Shown one piece after another: positions 11,101 to 21,300 of a DNA stretch of 64,000 nt (positions are counted from its first letter, which is position 1; each line of letters opens with the position of its first letter). The stretch is from Diphasiastrum complanatum (taxonomy: Eukaryota > Streptophyta > Lycopodiopsida > Lycopodiales > Lycopodiaceae). The notes beneath the pieces are model-generated. The model saw only the letters and a program-made list of their open reading frames with translations, was not told the origin of the DNA and did no database searches. The stretch covers positions 43,592,038 to 43,656,037 of the forward strand of contig CM055112.1 in the NCBI GenBank assembly GCA_029204225.1. Direction: 5' to 3'. The position numbers were made by a program, and so were the translations under genes.

Positions 11101-12760
11101 CATGCAATATTTTGACCTTGCAGACGAAGATATCTGATTTGGAACGCCAGGTTGACTTGCCTACGGACAGCGTCCATCCCATGCCTGCAGATGACTTGGG
11201 CACACAGTTGATGGCAGAGAGAGAGAGGGAGCTTGCTGAGATGAGAGAGAGAGAGAGAGCTTGGGCTTGAGCACAGAGAGCCTCCTTTGTATGAGGCAGA
11301 CGAGCCAGTGTCAGAGGATGAGCATGATGAGGATGAGCCCATTCGGGTTGTGTTTGCCAGTTCAGAGAGAGATGAGGCAGACCATACAGGTGCAGGGCAC
11401 ACTCCACGGGTAGGGGTCACAGGTGCATCACGTGGTAGAGGTTATACCGGGAGACAGGCAGGGCACACAAGGGGGGCCAGTGGCATACCTACCTATGCCG
11501 ACATGATGAAGGAGGCTTTTGATAGAGGGCAGAGTGATATAGATGCCGTTTTGGCGGATGTTTGGATGCGTGCAGTACAGAGTCATGGCCGTTACTACGA
11601 CAGCACACCAGAGGAGGCACCAGATGACTTTGATTGCACAGATTGGGAGGCCATGCAGGGTCCACAGGGTGCACATGATGAGGCACGGGTTGATTCAGGG
11701 GATGGTGCACAAGATGATTCAGGGGATGGTGCACAGGATGAGGCCCAGAGCTCAAAGCATTTGTATTCAGATGCCCAGCTGGACGACTTGATTGCCACAT
11801 TGGATTCAGAGGCTCAGCAGATGCCGAGTGTCAAGGCACCCCCTTCATCTCTTGCCAGCATGCCATACACAGAGACCGAGCCAAAGTAGCCGCACGAGGT
11901 GCCTATAGTTCCTCTAGTTCCTCAGATGGTATATGTGCGCCGCACAGCTCCTCCACTGCCACCAATGCCATTCAGGCCTGCAACCCCTCCATCGCCGTCC
12001 ACTTCTGCAGCACCAGGTCTCCATGGCAAGCCACCATCTGTGCCCAGGTTTTCTCTTGCAGCGCCCACATCCATAGTGTCTCCTCCAGCTGCTCCCCCAG
12101 TGGCAGCACCCACTCCACATCCTCCTCCTTTGGCAGCACCCACTCCATTGGCTCCCCCTCTGGTAGCACCCATGATGTACCAGTACTGGCCACCGCAGCG
12201 CCCCTTTCAGTACATATCGCCGCTGTACTTGCCTCCTGCACAGCCAGTTCCTCCACCTGCAGCAGCCCCACGGGCACACACTCCGAGCTCATCCTCCTCG
12301 CTCAGGTGCACAGGGAGTTCCCTCTTTTGCTTCCCTATCCCAGCCGGCCTCAGCTTGGGCCCAGCCTAGCCATCCAGGTGATTTGCATGGGTGTGACGAG
12401 GCTTTGACAGCTCCTCTTGTCCGCAAGAGACCAAGAAGGCCCAAGGGTGTACCGAACAAGAAAGGCAAGGCACAGAAACTGCCAAGGAAGAGAGGACGCT
12501 AGAGGTGCAGGATTACAGCCAGCTGGACAGGTGTTGTTGGTTTGGCTTGCTTGGGGGCTGATGCGGAGGCAGACTGGGATGATGCTAGTGAGGAGTCCTC
12601 CTCCTCGGACACACAGCCCATGCCAGTTCCAGACAGGCAGAGATATCGGCGGCGAGAGTCAGCTCGGGGCCCTGAGTTGTCTCCGGAGCATTCGTTTGAG
12701 TCAGAGCCAGAGCATTGATTGTGGCTCTGTTATTTTAGTTTCAGTAGTGTGTCTCTAGCA
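8170..12760 (+). mobile_element. hAT-superfamily element body, GC-rich, decayed
   Basis: GC-rich block in AT-rich flanks, containing a complete hAT transposase architecture with introns. A C/T-rich leader precedes the start at 8463. I could not identify terminal inverted repeats or an 8-bp target duplication, so the element borders are approximate. It may instead be a retrotransposition-independent gene copy. Confidence 0.6.
8463..12718 (+). pseudogene. hAT transposase (BED finger, DUF659, dimerisation domain), four exons, TAG-riddled
   Basis: Exons as read: 8463-10325, 10420-10765, 10856-11017 and 11124-12718, with GT-AG introns of 94, 90 and 106 bp. The N-terminus has a BED-like finger half (RCRYCLVEF), then a Pro-rich linker. 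DUF659 follows: GCSIMSDGWTD near 9567 and VVTDNATNCNQMG near 9770-9805, then TPCAAHGIDL. The dimerisation domain gives WWTMFGS and SVCERNWSTWALVH near 10870. The tail is acidic and Pro-rich and ends in a basic patch (KRPRRPKGVPNKKGK) before TGA at 12716-12718. Ten internal stops (9558, 9681, 9817, 9901, 10072, 10243, 10300, 10523, 11887, 12500) are all TAG. Frameshifts occur near 8640, about 9190, 9685 (G-run), 11250 (GA-run) and 12300. Confidence 0.8.
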
Positions 12761-13216
12761 GACGGTCTACCATTGTACTCAGATCATTTTTCGTATTATA
12801 TACAATGTTTGGCCTACTTTATTTGCTGCACATTGTCCGTATGTCGATGTATAATTCTATGTGCGTGTGTGAATCTTATTTTCAACTATAATTTCGATTG
12901 CAGTGAATGATAGCTTCACATAAATGCACCTACATAATGAGCACAACATTTACACCTACACCCCAAACTGCATTTCACAAACACATGTATCACATTTGCA
13001 TTTAAAAAAATATAGAGATTGCATTTGAGATGACCAGGCTCGCGTTCTACAAAAAACAACTATGTATTCATTCTACCATTGTATCAAGATAACATCACAT
13101 ATCCCGTCCTTTTTTTAAGCAGCTATCTAGTTCTTTGCCGCACCCTAAACTGCCGAAAATTACATAGCAACAGTCCGCCACATACGGCTGGACCTTATCT
13201 ATTCTAAACATGCCTA
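12761..13216. other. Intergenic, no gene seen
   Basis: AT-rich 3' flank of the hAT gene. No TIR recognised. Confidence 0.35.
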
Positions 13217-13280
13217 CTGCTGCTCCACTGACTCCTCGCCCTCGTCAGGTGCATTGTTCTGTCGCTCTCGCTCTGCCTCC
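13217..13280 (-). pseudogene. Possible C-terminal tail of a minus-strand ORF
   Basis: The reverse strand reads a short acidic, Gln-rich tail (EAERERQNNAPDEGEE...) ending in TAG. Its GC content is higher than its surroundings, and it is cut off upstream by gypsy sequence at about 13281. It converges on the hAT gene. It is too short to identify and may be chance. Confidence 0.2.
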
Positions 13281-13361
13281 CCTTGTTTTATTTGCAATAC
13301 ACTTGGACACATAATGAAATTCTACCCAAAATGGAAGAAACCTGCAATTCAAGTTATTTAG

Positions 13362-14130
13362 ATGCCAGGTAATCAGATTTTGAAATTGGAAATTAACATG
13401 ATCGATTGTGAGTGTGAAAGTTCCTTCAGTACTACCTCTTTTTTGCCTAATGTATTTCGTTTGAAAAGCACAGTGAAAAATCAAAAAGGAAGTATTCTAG
13501 TGGATAATGGTTTAACTCATAGTTTTATTAATTCTGATCTTGTGCATGAACTTGGCCTGGAAACTGAAGCCAATAATTATAGATATAACATATATCTAGC
13601 TTCAGGTGCAAAGTTGGAGACCTGGGACGTTAAAGTACCGGAGCTGCCAATAGTGATTCACGATTATAGAGGATTAGTTGATTTTTGTGTTTTAGATTTA
13701 CCGCGCACAAATATGATTCTAGGTTATGAATGGTTATTTAAGAAAACTCCTGATATAGATTACAAGAAGTATGTGCTCTCGTTTAAGGAGGGAGATAAGG
13801 TAGTTACAGTTCTTTGTGACAAATATGTACATTGTACATCCGTTTGAGATGATTTCAATGGTTAATGTAAAAGAAATTTTTGATTCACGATATGAAGCTT
13901 ATTTATTTTTTGCAATGCCCATTTTGGATTTTTTTGAAACGTATCTAAATTGTTGAGAATTTTCCTTAATTTATAGCTCATTGCATTTAAATCAGGAGAA
14001 AATTATTTAAAGATGGGACATATAAGACCCAATGAACTACCATGGAGTGCTCCTGTTCTTTTGAAAGAGAAGAAAGATGGAGGATTCCGTATGTCTGTTG
14101 ATTATAAAGGGTTAACAAAGTAATTATTAA
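13362..14130 (+). pseudogene. gypsy protease and start of reverse transcriptase (truncated)
   Basis: The open frame 13362-13847 carries a Ty3/gypsy aspartic protease: ILVDNGLTHSFIN near 13495-13533 (Asp-Asn-Gly replacing the usual DSG/DTG), and MILGYEWL near 13710. A second piece at about 13978-14122 matches the RT entry motif (ELPWSAPVLLKEKKDGGFRM). The reading frame is broken between them and the RT palm is missing after about 14130. Confidence 0.7.
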
Positions 14131-14189
14131 GAATAAATATCCATTGCCCATGATGGATGGTTGCAATAACCCACCTGCATTTAACTTGA

Positions 14190-14965
14190 TACTTTTGGCA
14201 GCTGATACATATATAGAACCTTGTGCCTAAAACCCTCTAAATTAGGGACACACCCTATTTCTGTAGAGTAGGTACTCATCCTAAGTGGAATGGTGTTTCC
14301 GTTCAAACCCTTGAGAATTTTGACCCTCAATCGCGGTGGTTTGCTTGGGTTCTACAGACCTGGAGTCCTCAACGTCATTTGGCGTATGCTAGGACACTTG
14401 ATTCTCAACGAAATTTGTCGTATGGATAATGCTTGAAATGACTACAGCCCTAGGGATTGACTCTAGCCCTAGGAACTAGCTCAGATGTCTGCAAATGTCT
14501 ATCCTGGACTGTCTTTGAGACTATGGAAGAATAAGTGTCCTGCTTACATTTCCCCCTCAGAGATTCGAGTAAAACTCAGCTCGTATATCATAGGCATTCT
14601 ACTGAGGGCATATGCTACTGTGTTAAACTTTCCTCGTCTATACTCTTGCATTAATTCAGCCCATCGAGCTTTCCGACCCCTAATCTCCGGTTGTTTGCAT
14701 AATTACCTTAGGCTTTCATGGTCAGTTAGGACTTCGAAGCTAGCACCATACAAATAGTGCCTCCAAGTCTTGTGGGCATGAATTATAGAAAAGAGTTCTT
14801 TCTCATAAGCACGGTACTTTGGTTTGGGCTAGTTGGAGCTTCTTACTTTCGAACGCAACTGGTCATCCGGTTTGGTTTAGCACCGCTCCTACCGCAAAGT
14901 CACTAGCATCTGTTTCAACCACAAATGGCTGATTTGGGTCCACAACTTTCAGTATGGGTGCTGTA
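14190..14965 (-). pseudogene. gypsy RNase H / integrase start, minus arm of inverted pair
   Basis: The reverse strand reads RNase H motifs in order: an [13 protein letters not shown] segment near 14900-14945, PVAFESKKLQLAQ, and a KARWAEL segment near 14660-14680. Spacer sequence toward the integrase follows. Many stops are present. The same family is present in the opposite orientation starting at 15035, so the two form a long imperfect inverted repeat. Confidence 0.65.
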
Positions 14966-15034
14966 ACCAAAGTTGTTTTGAGAGCGTTAAAACTGTCCTA
15001 TTGCGAACCAGCCCAGACTAGATACAACGCTTAT

Positions 15035-16020
15035 AAAAAGAACTCTTTTCAATTTTTTATGCCCTTAAGACTTGGCGGCACTATTTGTACAGTGCTAGTT
15101 TCGAGATTTTGACTGACCATGAAAGCCTTAGATATTTATGTAATCAGCCTGAGCTTAGGGGGTCAGAAAGCTCAATGGGCTGAACTAATTTAGGAATTTG
15201 ACTTGACGGGGAAAATTCAATACAGTGGCAAATGCTCTAAGCAGAATGCCAATGGTAAACGAATTAAGTTTTACTTAGATCTGTAATGAGTTACTCGAGT
15301 CCTTGAGGGGGGAATACAGAAATGATACATGTTATTCCGTAGTCTGGAAAACAATCTAGAATAGAGAGGTACAGACTTTTGAACCAGTTCCTAGGGCTGG
15401 GGAAGTTTCATCCAAGCATACAACATCTTTCATTGAGGATGAAGAGTCCAAGCATACGCCAGATTGTGTTGATGTTTGTAGAACCCAAGCATACCATTTC
15501 GGTTAAGGGATCTGGTTCTCGAGGATTCAAATGGACTTTACAAAAATAGAATATGTGTTACCGACTTAAAGGATTTTAGGCGGCAAGTATCATTCGAATG
15601 TCATGACAAGCCCTAGTGTAGGACACCGAGGAATTTAGAAAACTTATGAGCTTTTTCGAAGGCAATTCTTTTGGCCTAGTATGAAAAAGGACGTCCAAGA
15701 GTATGTAACCAGTTGCCAGAAGCGTCAGATGAACAAAGCAGAGCGTCTTAAGGCATGAGTTTGTTACAATTGTTAGAAATATTAGCTGTAAAATGGGAAA
15801 GTATTTCCATGGATTTTATGGTAGGCCTGCCTAGGACCCAGAAGGCTATATGAGTGACAATTGACCGTTTGACCAAAATGGCTCATTATTTCGACCAAAA
15901 CAACCGTCACAGCTCCAAGGTTAGCAAGGTTGTTTATAGACGGGCCATTTAAATTATATGGTTTTCCATCCGAAATAGTCAACGACTGGGACAATAAGTT
16001 TCATGGGGTTTTTTTCCAAT
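15035..16020 (+). pseudogene. gypsy RNase H, integrase zinc domain and core, plus arm
   Basis: The plus strand reads KELFSIFYALKTWRHYLYSA near 15039-15098 and TDHESLRYLCNQPELRG near 15112-15160. The integrase H2C2 region follows (YVTSCQKRQMNKAERLKA, near 15700-15755), and then a core remnant up to about 16015 with the motif GFPSEIVNDWDNKF. It is related to gypsy D at 35.9 kb (CAQCQVNKAERLKAAG). Multiple stops make it inactive, and it ends abruptly. Confidence 0.7.
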
Positions 16021-16500
16021 AACTTCACTCCTAGCAAGTTGAAAAGGATAGAAATTGGATCTTAAAGCTTGTAAGGCATCATAGAACATGTATTTTACTC
16101 AAAAGAGGGATAGAAAAGTGTTATTTATAGAATGTAGACATATCCTTTGACTAAAAAGTTGACTTGGCAATAACTTTTGATATAGAGCTTTGTTTGACAT
16201 GAAATCAAGATCAATAGCTTTTTTGTAGTGCCTAAAACCCATAATAATCTCTACCATTTTTCTCAAAAAAACCAAGTAGATGGCTTTGACCAATATGAAA
16301 ATTAGGGGCTTGGAAAATAAAAATGACCAATAAAAAGTAAGCATCTTCATGAATTCCTTGATGTAAAAAATCTGGTACAACTGATAGAATCACATTCCAA
16401 CATCAAACGAAAACGAAAATTTGCTACAGAGAAAAAAAAGTGAGAAAATTAACTAGAGAGAAAATTTACGAGAGAAAAGTAAAATGGAGGCTCAGGAAAG
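16021..16500. other. Unassigned, probably internal sequence of a minus-strand LTR element
   Basis: This lies downstream (in minus orientation) of the primer-binding-like site at 16501-16513. No recognisable gag is readable. Confidence 0.3.
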
Positions 16501-16513
16501 TGCTCTGATACCA
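16501..16513 (-). other. Primer binding site (initiator-Met tRNA 3' end), minus strand
   Basis: The reverse strand reads TGGTATCAGAGCA, complementary to the plant tRNA-iMet 3' end used by many copia elements. It is preceded (in element orientation) by GTGCTCACAACT, a likely LTR terminus, implying an LTR from about 16517 rightwards. The far LTR border is not resolved. Confidence 0.5.
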
Positions 16514-16799
16514 AGTTGTGAGCACAATCACAGGTATCAATGAAGCCCAAAAGATCGTATGACAATCAAATAGCAATTTCTCACAAAGAATGACCAATGA
16601 TATCACACGATGGTTAAAGCCCTACAAGTTATAGTAATGAGTTCTTACACAAATAGCTTAGGCAATCATCTCAGAGTTGATACAAAGTAATTTGTAGGGA
16701 CCGGCCCTAACCCATTATTTGGAGGTGTGGTGTATCATATCATCAACTTTTATTAATGAATATTCTGGTGTTTATTTCTTGAACACAATATTAAGAATT

Positions 16800-17220
16800 T
16801 CAATGTTTTGTGAAGTTAAGTGTTTGGTTGAAAACCAAATGGATAAGAAGATCAAAGTGCTAAGAAGCAATAAAGTAGAAGAATACAAATCTACTGAATT
16901 TGATGAATTTTGCAAATAGCATGGAATAAGGAAGCAACTACCCACTTTCACACTTGTCAACAAAATGGTGTAGCAGAGACGAAGAATAGAACCTTGGCTA
17001 AACGTGATAAAAGCATGATGAATAGAAAAGCTTTTCCAAGCACTTTCTAGAAAAAGCTATTTAAGCAGCGATGTTTTTCAAAATAGATTGCCAACAATGG
17101 CATTGGATGGAAAATACCAAAGAGGTATTTAGTATTCGCAAACCATTATATCACATTCAAAAGTTCCTGGTTGTGATGCATATGCACATAAGCTCAATGA
17201 GATGAAAGGGATTGAGTTGA
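16800..17220 (+). pseudogene. copia integrase fragment (degenerate)
   Basis: The reading KCLVENQMDKKIKVLRSNKVEEYKS (in parts) matches the copia integrase block around the second Asp, but RSDNGGEY has become RSNKVEEY. NGVAET and KNRTLAK fragments follow near 16960-17000 in shifted frames. Short and full of stops. Confidence 0.6.
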
Positions 17221-17434
17221 AGTCTTCCATTTGCCTGGGCCTTTTCTATCATTTTTGAAATCTAAATTATCTTTTGATGTAAACCCTCCTGGTTTCAATG
17301 AGTAAAGGTTAATTTGACTCAACACGACATAAGTTTAGCAAATTTGAATCATAAGGAACTTATAGAGGCCTAGTGGGAGACTGATTTCATTCATTGGATT
17401 GACAGAAAACTAGTGAAAGTGAAAGTAGGAACAA

Positions 17435-17902
17435 GTGCTACGTAAAAATAAAAACATATCGAAGCTATTTGGAGATGCAAAATACATGTCAGATCATGGA
17501 ATATCTAGATCTTTTGAGAACATAATGGGCAGAGAGGCTCTGGTTGTACATTGGGAAACATTTAGAGAGACTGACAGTAGGCTGCGTCCTGGTGGGCAGG
17601 CCTGGAATGACCCCCTGTTTTCATGGCAGACATCAATGGATCAAAACACCCCTAGACTGCAAAAGCAGAAGGGAGAGGGGCTGGATCAAGTTAGCTGTGC
17701 CTTCTTAGGCAGCCATGAGTTGCTGCCCTTTTGGACAGCGATATCCAGAGTACCCCCCCTACTGGCCAGAAGCAGCTGCCTGGGGTGCCCATATTCATGC
17801 ATCCTCCAATTAAGGTCCTTAACAGTTTCAGCCACTAAAGATCTTGAAGGTTATGAGATTCCAAAGCCACGGTTTTATCCTCTTGGAACTCGTCAATTTT
17901 GA
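17435..17902 (+). other. Unrecognised open frame, 155 codons
   Basis: I do not recognise this frame. Its middle part (about 17580-17800) is GC-richer than its surroundings. No start context, domain or splice signals support it as a gene. It could be a chance frame in foreign or old repeat sequence just upstream of the erlin gene. Confidence 0.15.
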
Positions 17903-18355
17903 TATGTAAATTTTTGGCAATATTTTAATGGCACTCAACTGACCATAACCTTGGTGACTAAGGAACTAGCTACGCTGTAGCTACTAAAAAATGTATTGAT
18001 GTGGGTAGAAAACTTAATCTCTGCGTTCTCAATTTAAGCCATTAAGGCCATCATCTGATATTTCAAAGTCTGTATGGTCTTCGAGTTCCTAAAAGCTGTC
18101 TTTAATTTCTCTTACATGAAATCTAACTTTTATCATGATGGATTGTGTTCCTACGATCTACTCAAAGGAAGCTGAAATCATCACTGAGATTGCTTGCAAT
18201 TGTGCTCAGAGCTACATTGCCACAACCAATCAGTCGCTTTATGTTGTCATTCTCATCTATGCTGACTTGAGCGTTAACGATTGGTTTTTATGTTAATGAC
18301 GAGATGCTATGTTTGTTGCTGAAAATATGGTACATACTACATTCTTTCCTTGTAG

Positions 18356-21300
18356 GTTATTTTGCCTGTATTTGCAGCTGGAGCGGCCAGTGCTCATATC
18401 CTACACCAAATTCCAGAGGGACATGTTGGAGTTTATTTTAGGGGGGGTGCCCTTCTGAATGCTACATCTGGGCCTGGTATGTGATCATCCCTTCTTAAAC
18501 TCGATATTATCTGTGGTGTCATGTTCTGGTTGTCAGATCATAATGCAGCAGATTTGAACTTTGAACTTAGGCTGATGATTTAAGCATTCAGGAAATCTAT
18601 GTTACATTTAAAGTTCTGGTTTGCAGGTTTTCATTTGATGATCCCATTCTTAACACGATATGAACCTATTCAAGTGACCATCCAAACAGATCAGGTGATG
18701 GGATTTTTTGATGTGAATGAGAAAGTTTAAGTTTTGTAGGTCCCTCACACTGTCTTAGGTCATAGATGTCATCTGTGGTGTTTTTGATTAGATCGAATTC
18801 AGCAAGTTCAGAACATTTAGTGGCTCTCAAAGCAGGTCACGAACATTCCTTGTGGCACAAAAGGTGGAGTGATGATTTACTTTGACAAAATTGAGGTGCG
18901 TAATATAAAGTTATCGAGTTTTTGTCAAAATCATTTGGAATTTTTACAAATTTCCGATGGCTGACGATATTTGTGCAATGATGCCTTCCTGTAGGACTAC
19001 AACATCATGAGCATATTCAACAAGTATTGAAAAAAGCATCAAATGTCATTTTCTGCAAACAATAAAAATGCTCTATTTTACATGCATGTCTATCCACATG
19101 ATTGCTGATGCCTTTTGGGACAGCCTCACCTACCTCTCCTTTCTGTTTTACCATGGTCCCTTGAGTCTTGTCATAGATGCCACACCTGTATACATCCTTC
19201 TCAACTATAATATTCTGCATGCTTGAAAATTCGATCGGTATTGATAATGCTTGACATTAGCTACTTCACGGTTATACTTGGCATGAGGGAAGGAGGAAAG
19301 TGCTACTGTAATTCCTAATGAGTGCAACAAGATCTTACCACTTAGTTTGATGCAGGTTGTAAATAGACTGCATAAAGATTACGTCTATGAAACTATTCTC
19401 AGCTACGGGGTCAACTACGACAAAACATGGATTTATGACAAGATTCATCATGAAATTAACCAATTTTGTAGTGCACATTCTCTTCAAGAAGTCTACATCG
19501 ATAAATTTGACCAGGTGATTCTTTCTGTTTTTGTGTTCACATGAGGCATTTACAAGGGTGGAACTTAGTGTTGGCAACAGATCCAAGGTGTTTTTCTTAA
19601 TTAGATTATCATAATCCTACAGCCCTTGCTTATTTGCTATACTTTTGAGTTTTCTTGGACTCCCTTTAATCTTATCATGTAATAATTGGTGTATTGTTTT
19701 GTGACTGGTCTCTTTTACCTTCTTTTTTTACTATTATTGACATGTTAAAACATTTATAATTTATCTCTCCATTGTATTCCATATATGACAATCAGGGCTC
19801 TGGAAGATTCTGTAGGAAATGCGAAGTCCACATATCTGGGTTTGTGTTATATAAGTTATTGCCACAGATTTTTGAGAGCCAAAAGTTACCACATGGAGTA
19901 ACTTTCCAAAGCTATACAACCTTTAGCTGCATATCTCTGAATGGTACACATTCTGCAATGATCTTTGCAGATAGATGAGATAATGAAAGATGCTATTCAG
20001 CGTGACTGTACACATTATGCTCCTGGAATAGAAATAATTGGTGTGCGTGTTACAAAGCCGACAATACCCAGTACAATTGCTAGAAATTATGAAGTAATGG
20101 AGCAGGAGCGCACAAAGGTATGCCAACTTTTCAAACAGTTTGTAGATATGATTCCTTCATATCTGGAATGTTTGGTGGTTGAGTTGCTATCATAGCCATG
20201 GCGACCTCTTCACTTTGGAAGGTGTAATCTGTGAGGAATTTAGGCTGTATTGCTATAGAAGGTTATCTTTGTATACTATTGTCCATCTTGCAGGGAAGAT
20301 GAGTTATAGTAGTAATCTTATGATTGGGTAAAAAAATTTGTTTAATGATCATGCATATTATATTTTGCTCGACTTGGCTGTCAGCTGTTGTTCATAATTT
20401 TCTGCATTCAGGTGCTTATAGCAGTAGAACAGCAGAAAGTGGTGGAAAAAGAAGCAGAAACTCAGAAGAAGAAAGCAATAACAGAAGCTGAAAAAGATGC
20501 TCAAGTTAGTAGAATTTTCATGGAGCAACGGCTTATGGAGAAACAAAGCAACAAGAGACAACAAGAAATAGACAATGCAATATATCTAGCTCGGGAGAAA
20601 AGTCTTGCAGATGCTAGTTTCTACAGGTTTTTCCCTGCTACTTTGTATTCAGTTCGTGTGGGGCTATTTTGCTGTTCATGTCTATGGCTGATATGAAATT
20701 GCATCGCAACAAGAGATGATAGTTAATCCTGGAGGATTTGGCATAATGCTAAAAATACTAACAAAAGGCATTTTACTTTTTTTGTCGACTAGTGCAGACA
20801 TTGTCAGGACCTTTTATTTATTCAGGTAAAAGTCCCAACCAATCACTAAGTCAAAATCTGAGCCCAACTATAGCTCTTCAGTGCCCTACTACATGCTTAG
20901 AAGTTTGACTAGTCTAAGAACTATGTAATATAGTATGGGCCCTAAAATAGCACACAGGCATGGCCTAGTAACATAAGAGGTACAAAATAAACATTAATTT
21001 GTAATGCAGAGTTAGAGGAATTTCTCCTAACTTCGAAGCTCTTGTAATAACCTAGAAATGTCAACTCTGGTTGTGTTGACACAATCGTAGTCCAGTTTTT
21101 GAAATTCTTTGGTAGACTCGATAGCAAAGTCATGACAGCGTCAGATCATTCACAGCCATTTGATCCAACAATGACTTGAGATTATTCACATTTTACAGTC
21201 CTAGACTTTGATTCATCCATCGTGAAAAAAAGAATCTACAGCCTCGAACTTACATCTTTGAATTTGTAAAGTCCATTTAAGATATCCCAAGCTTGCTAAG

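Noticed and set aside
11899-12292. Several overlapping long frames on the minus strand across the hAT tail
   Set aside because: Mirror frames of the GC-rich, Pro-rich plus-strand tail; the plus strand carries the domain evidence.
8463-12718. Genetic code change or U-to-C RNA editing explaining the TAG codons
   Set aside because: The rest of the window uses TAG as a normal stop (for example the erlin gene ends in TAG), and U-to-C editing is known from organelles, not nuclear genes; CHG methylation decay is simpler.
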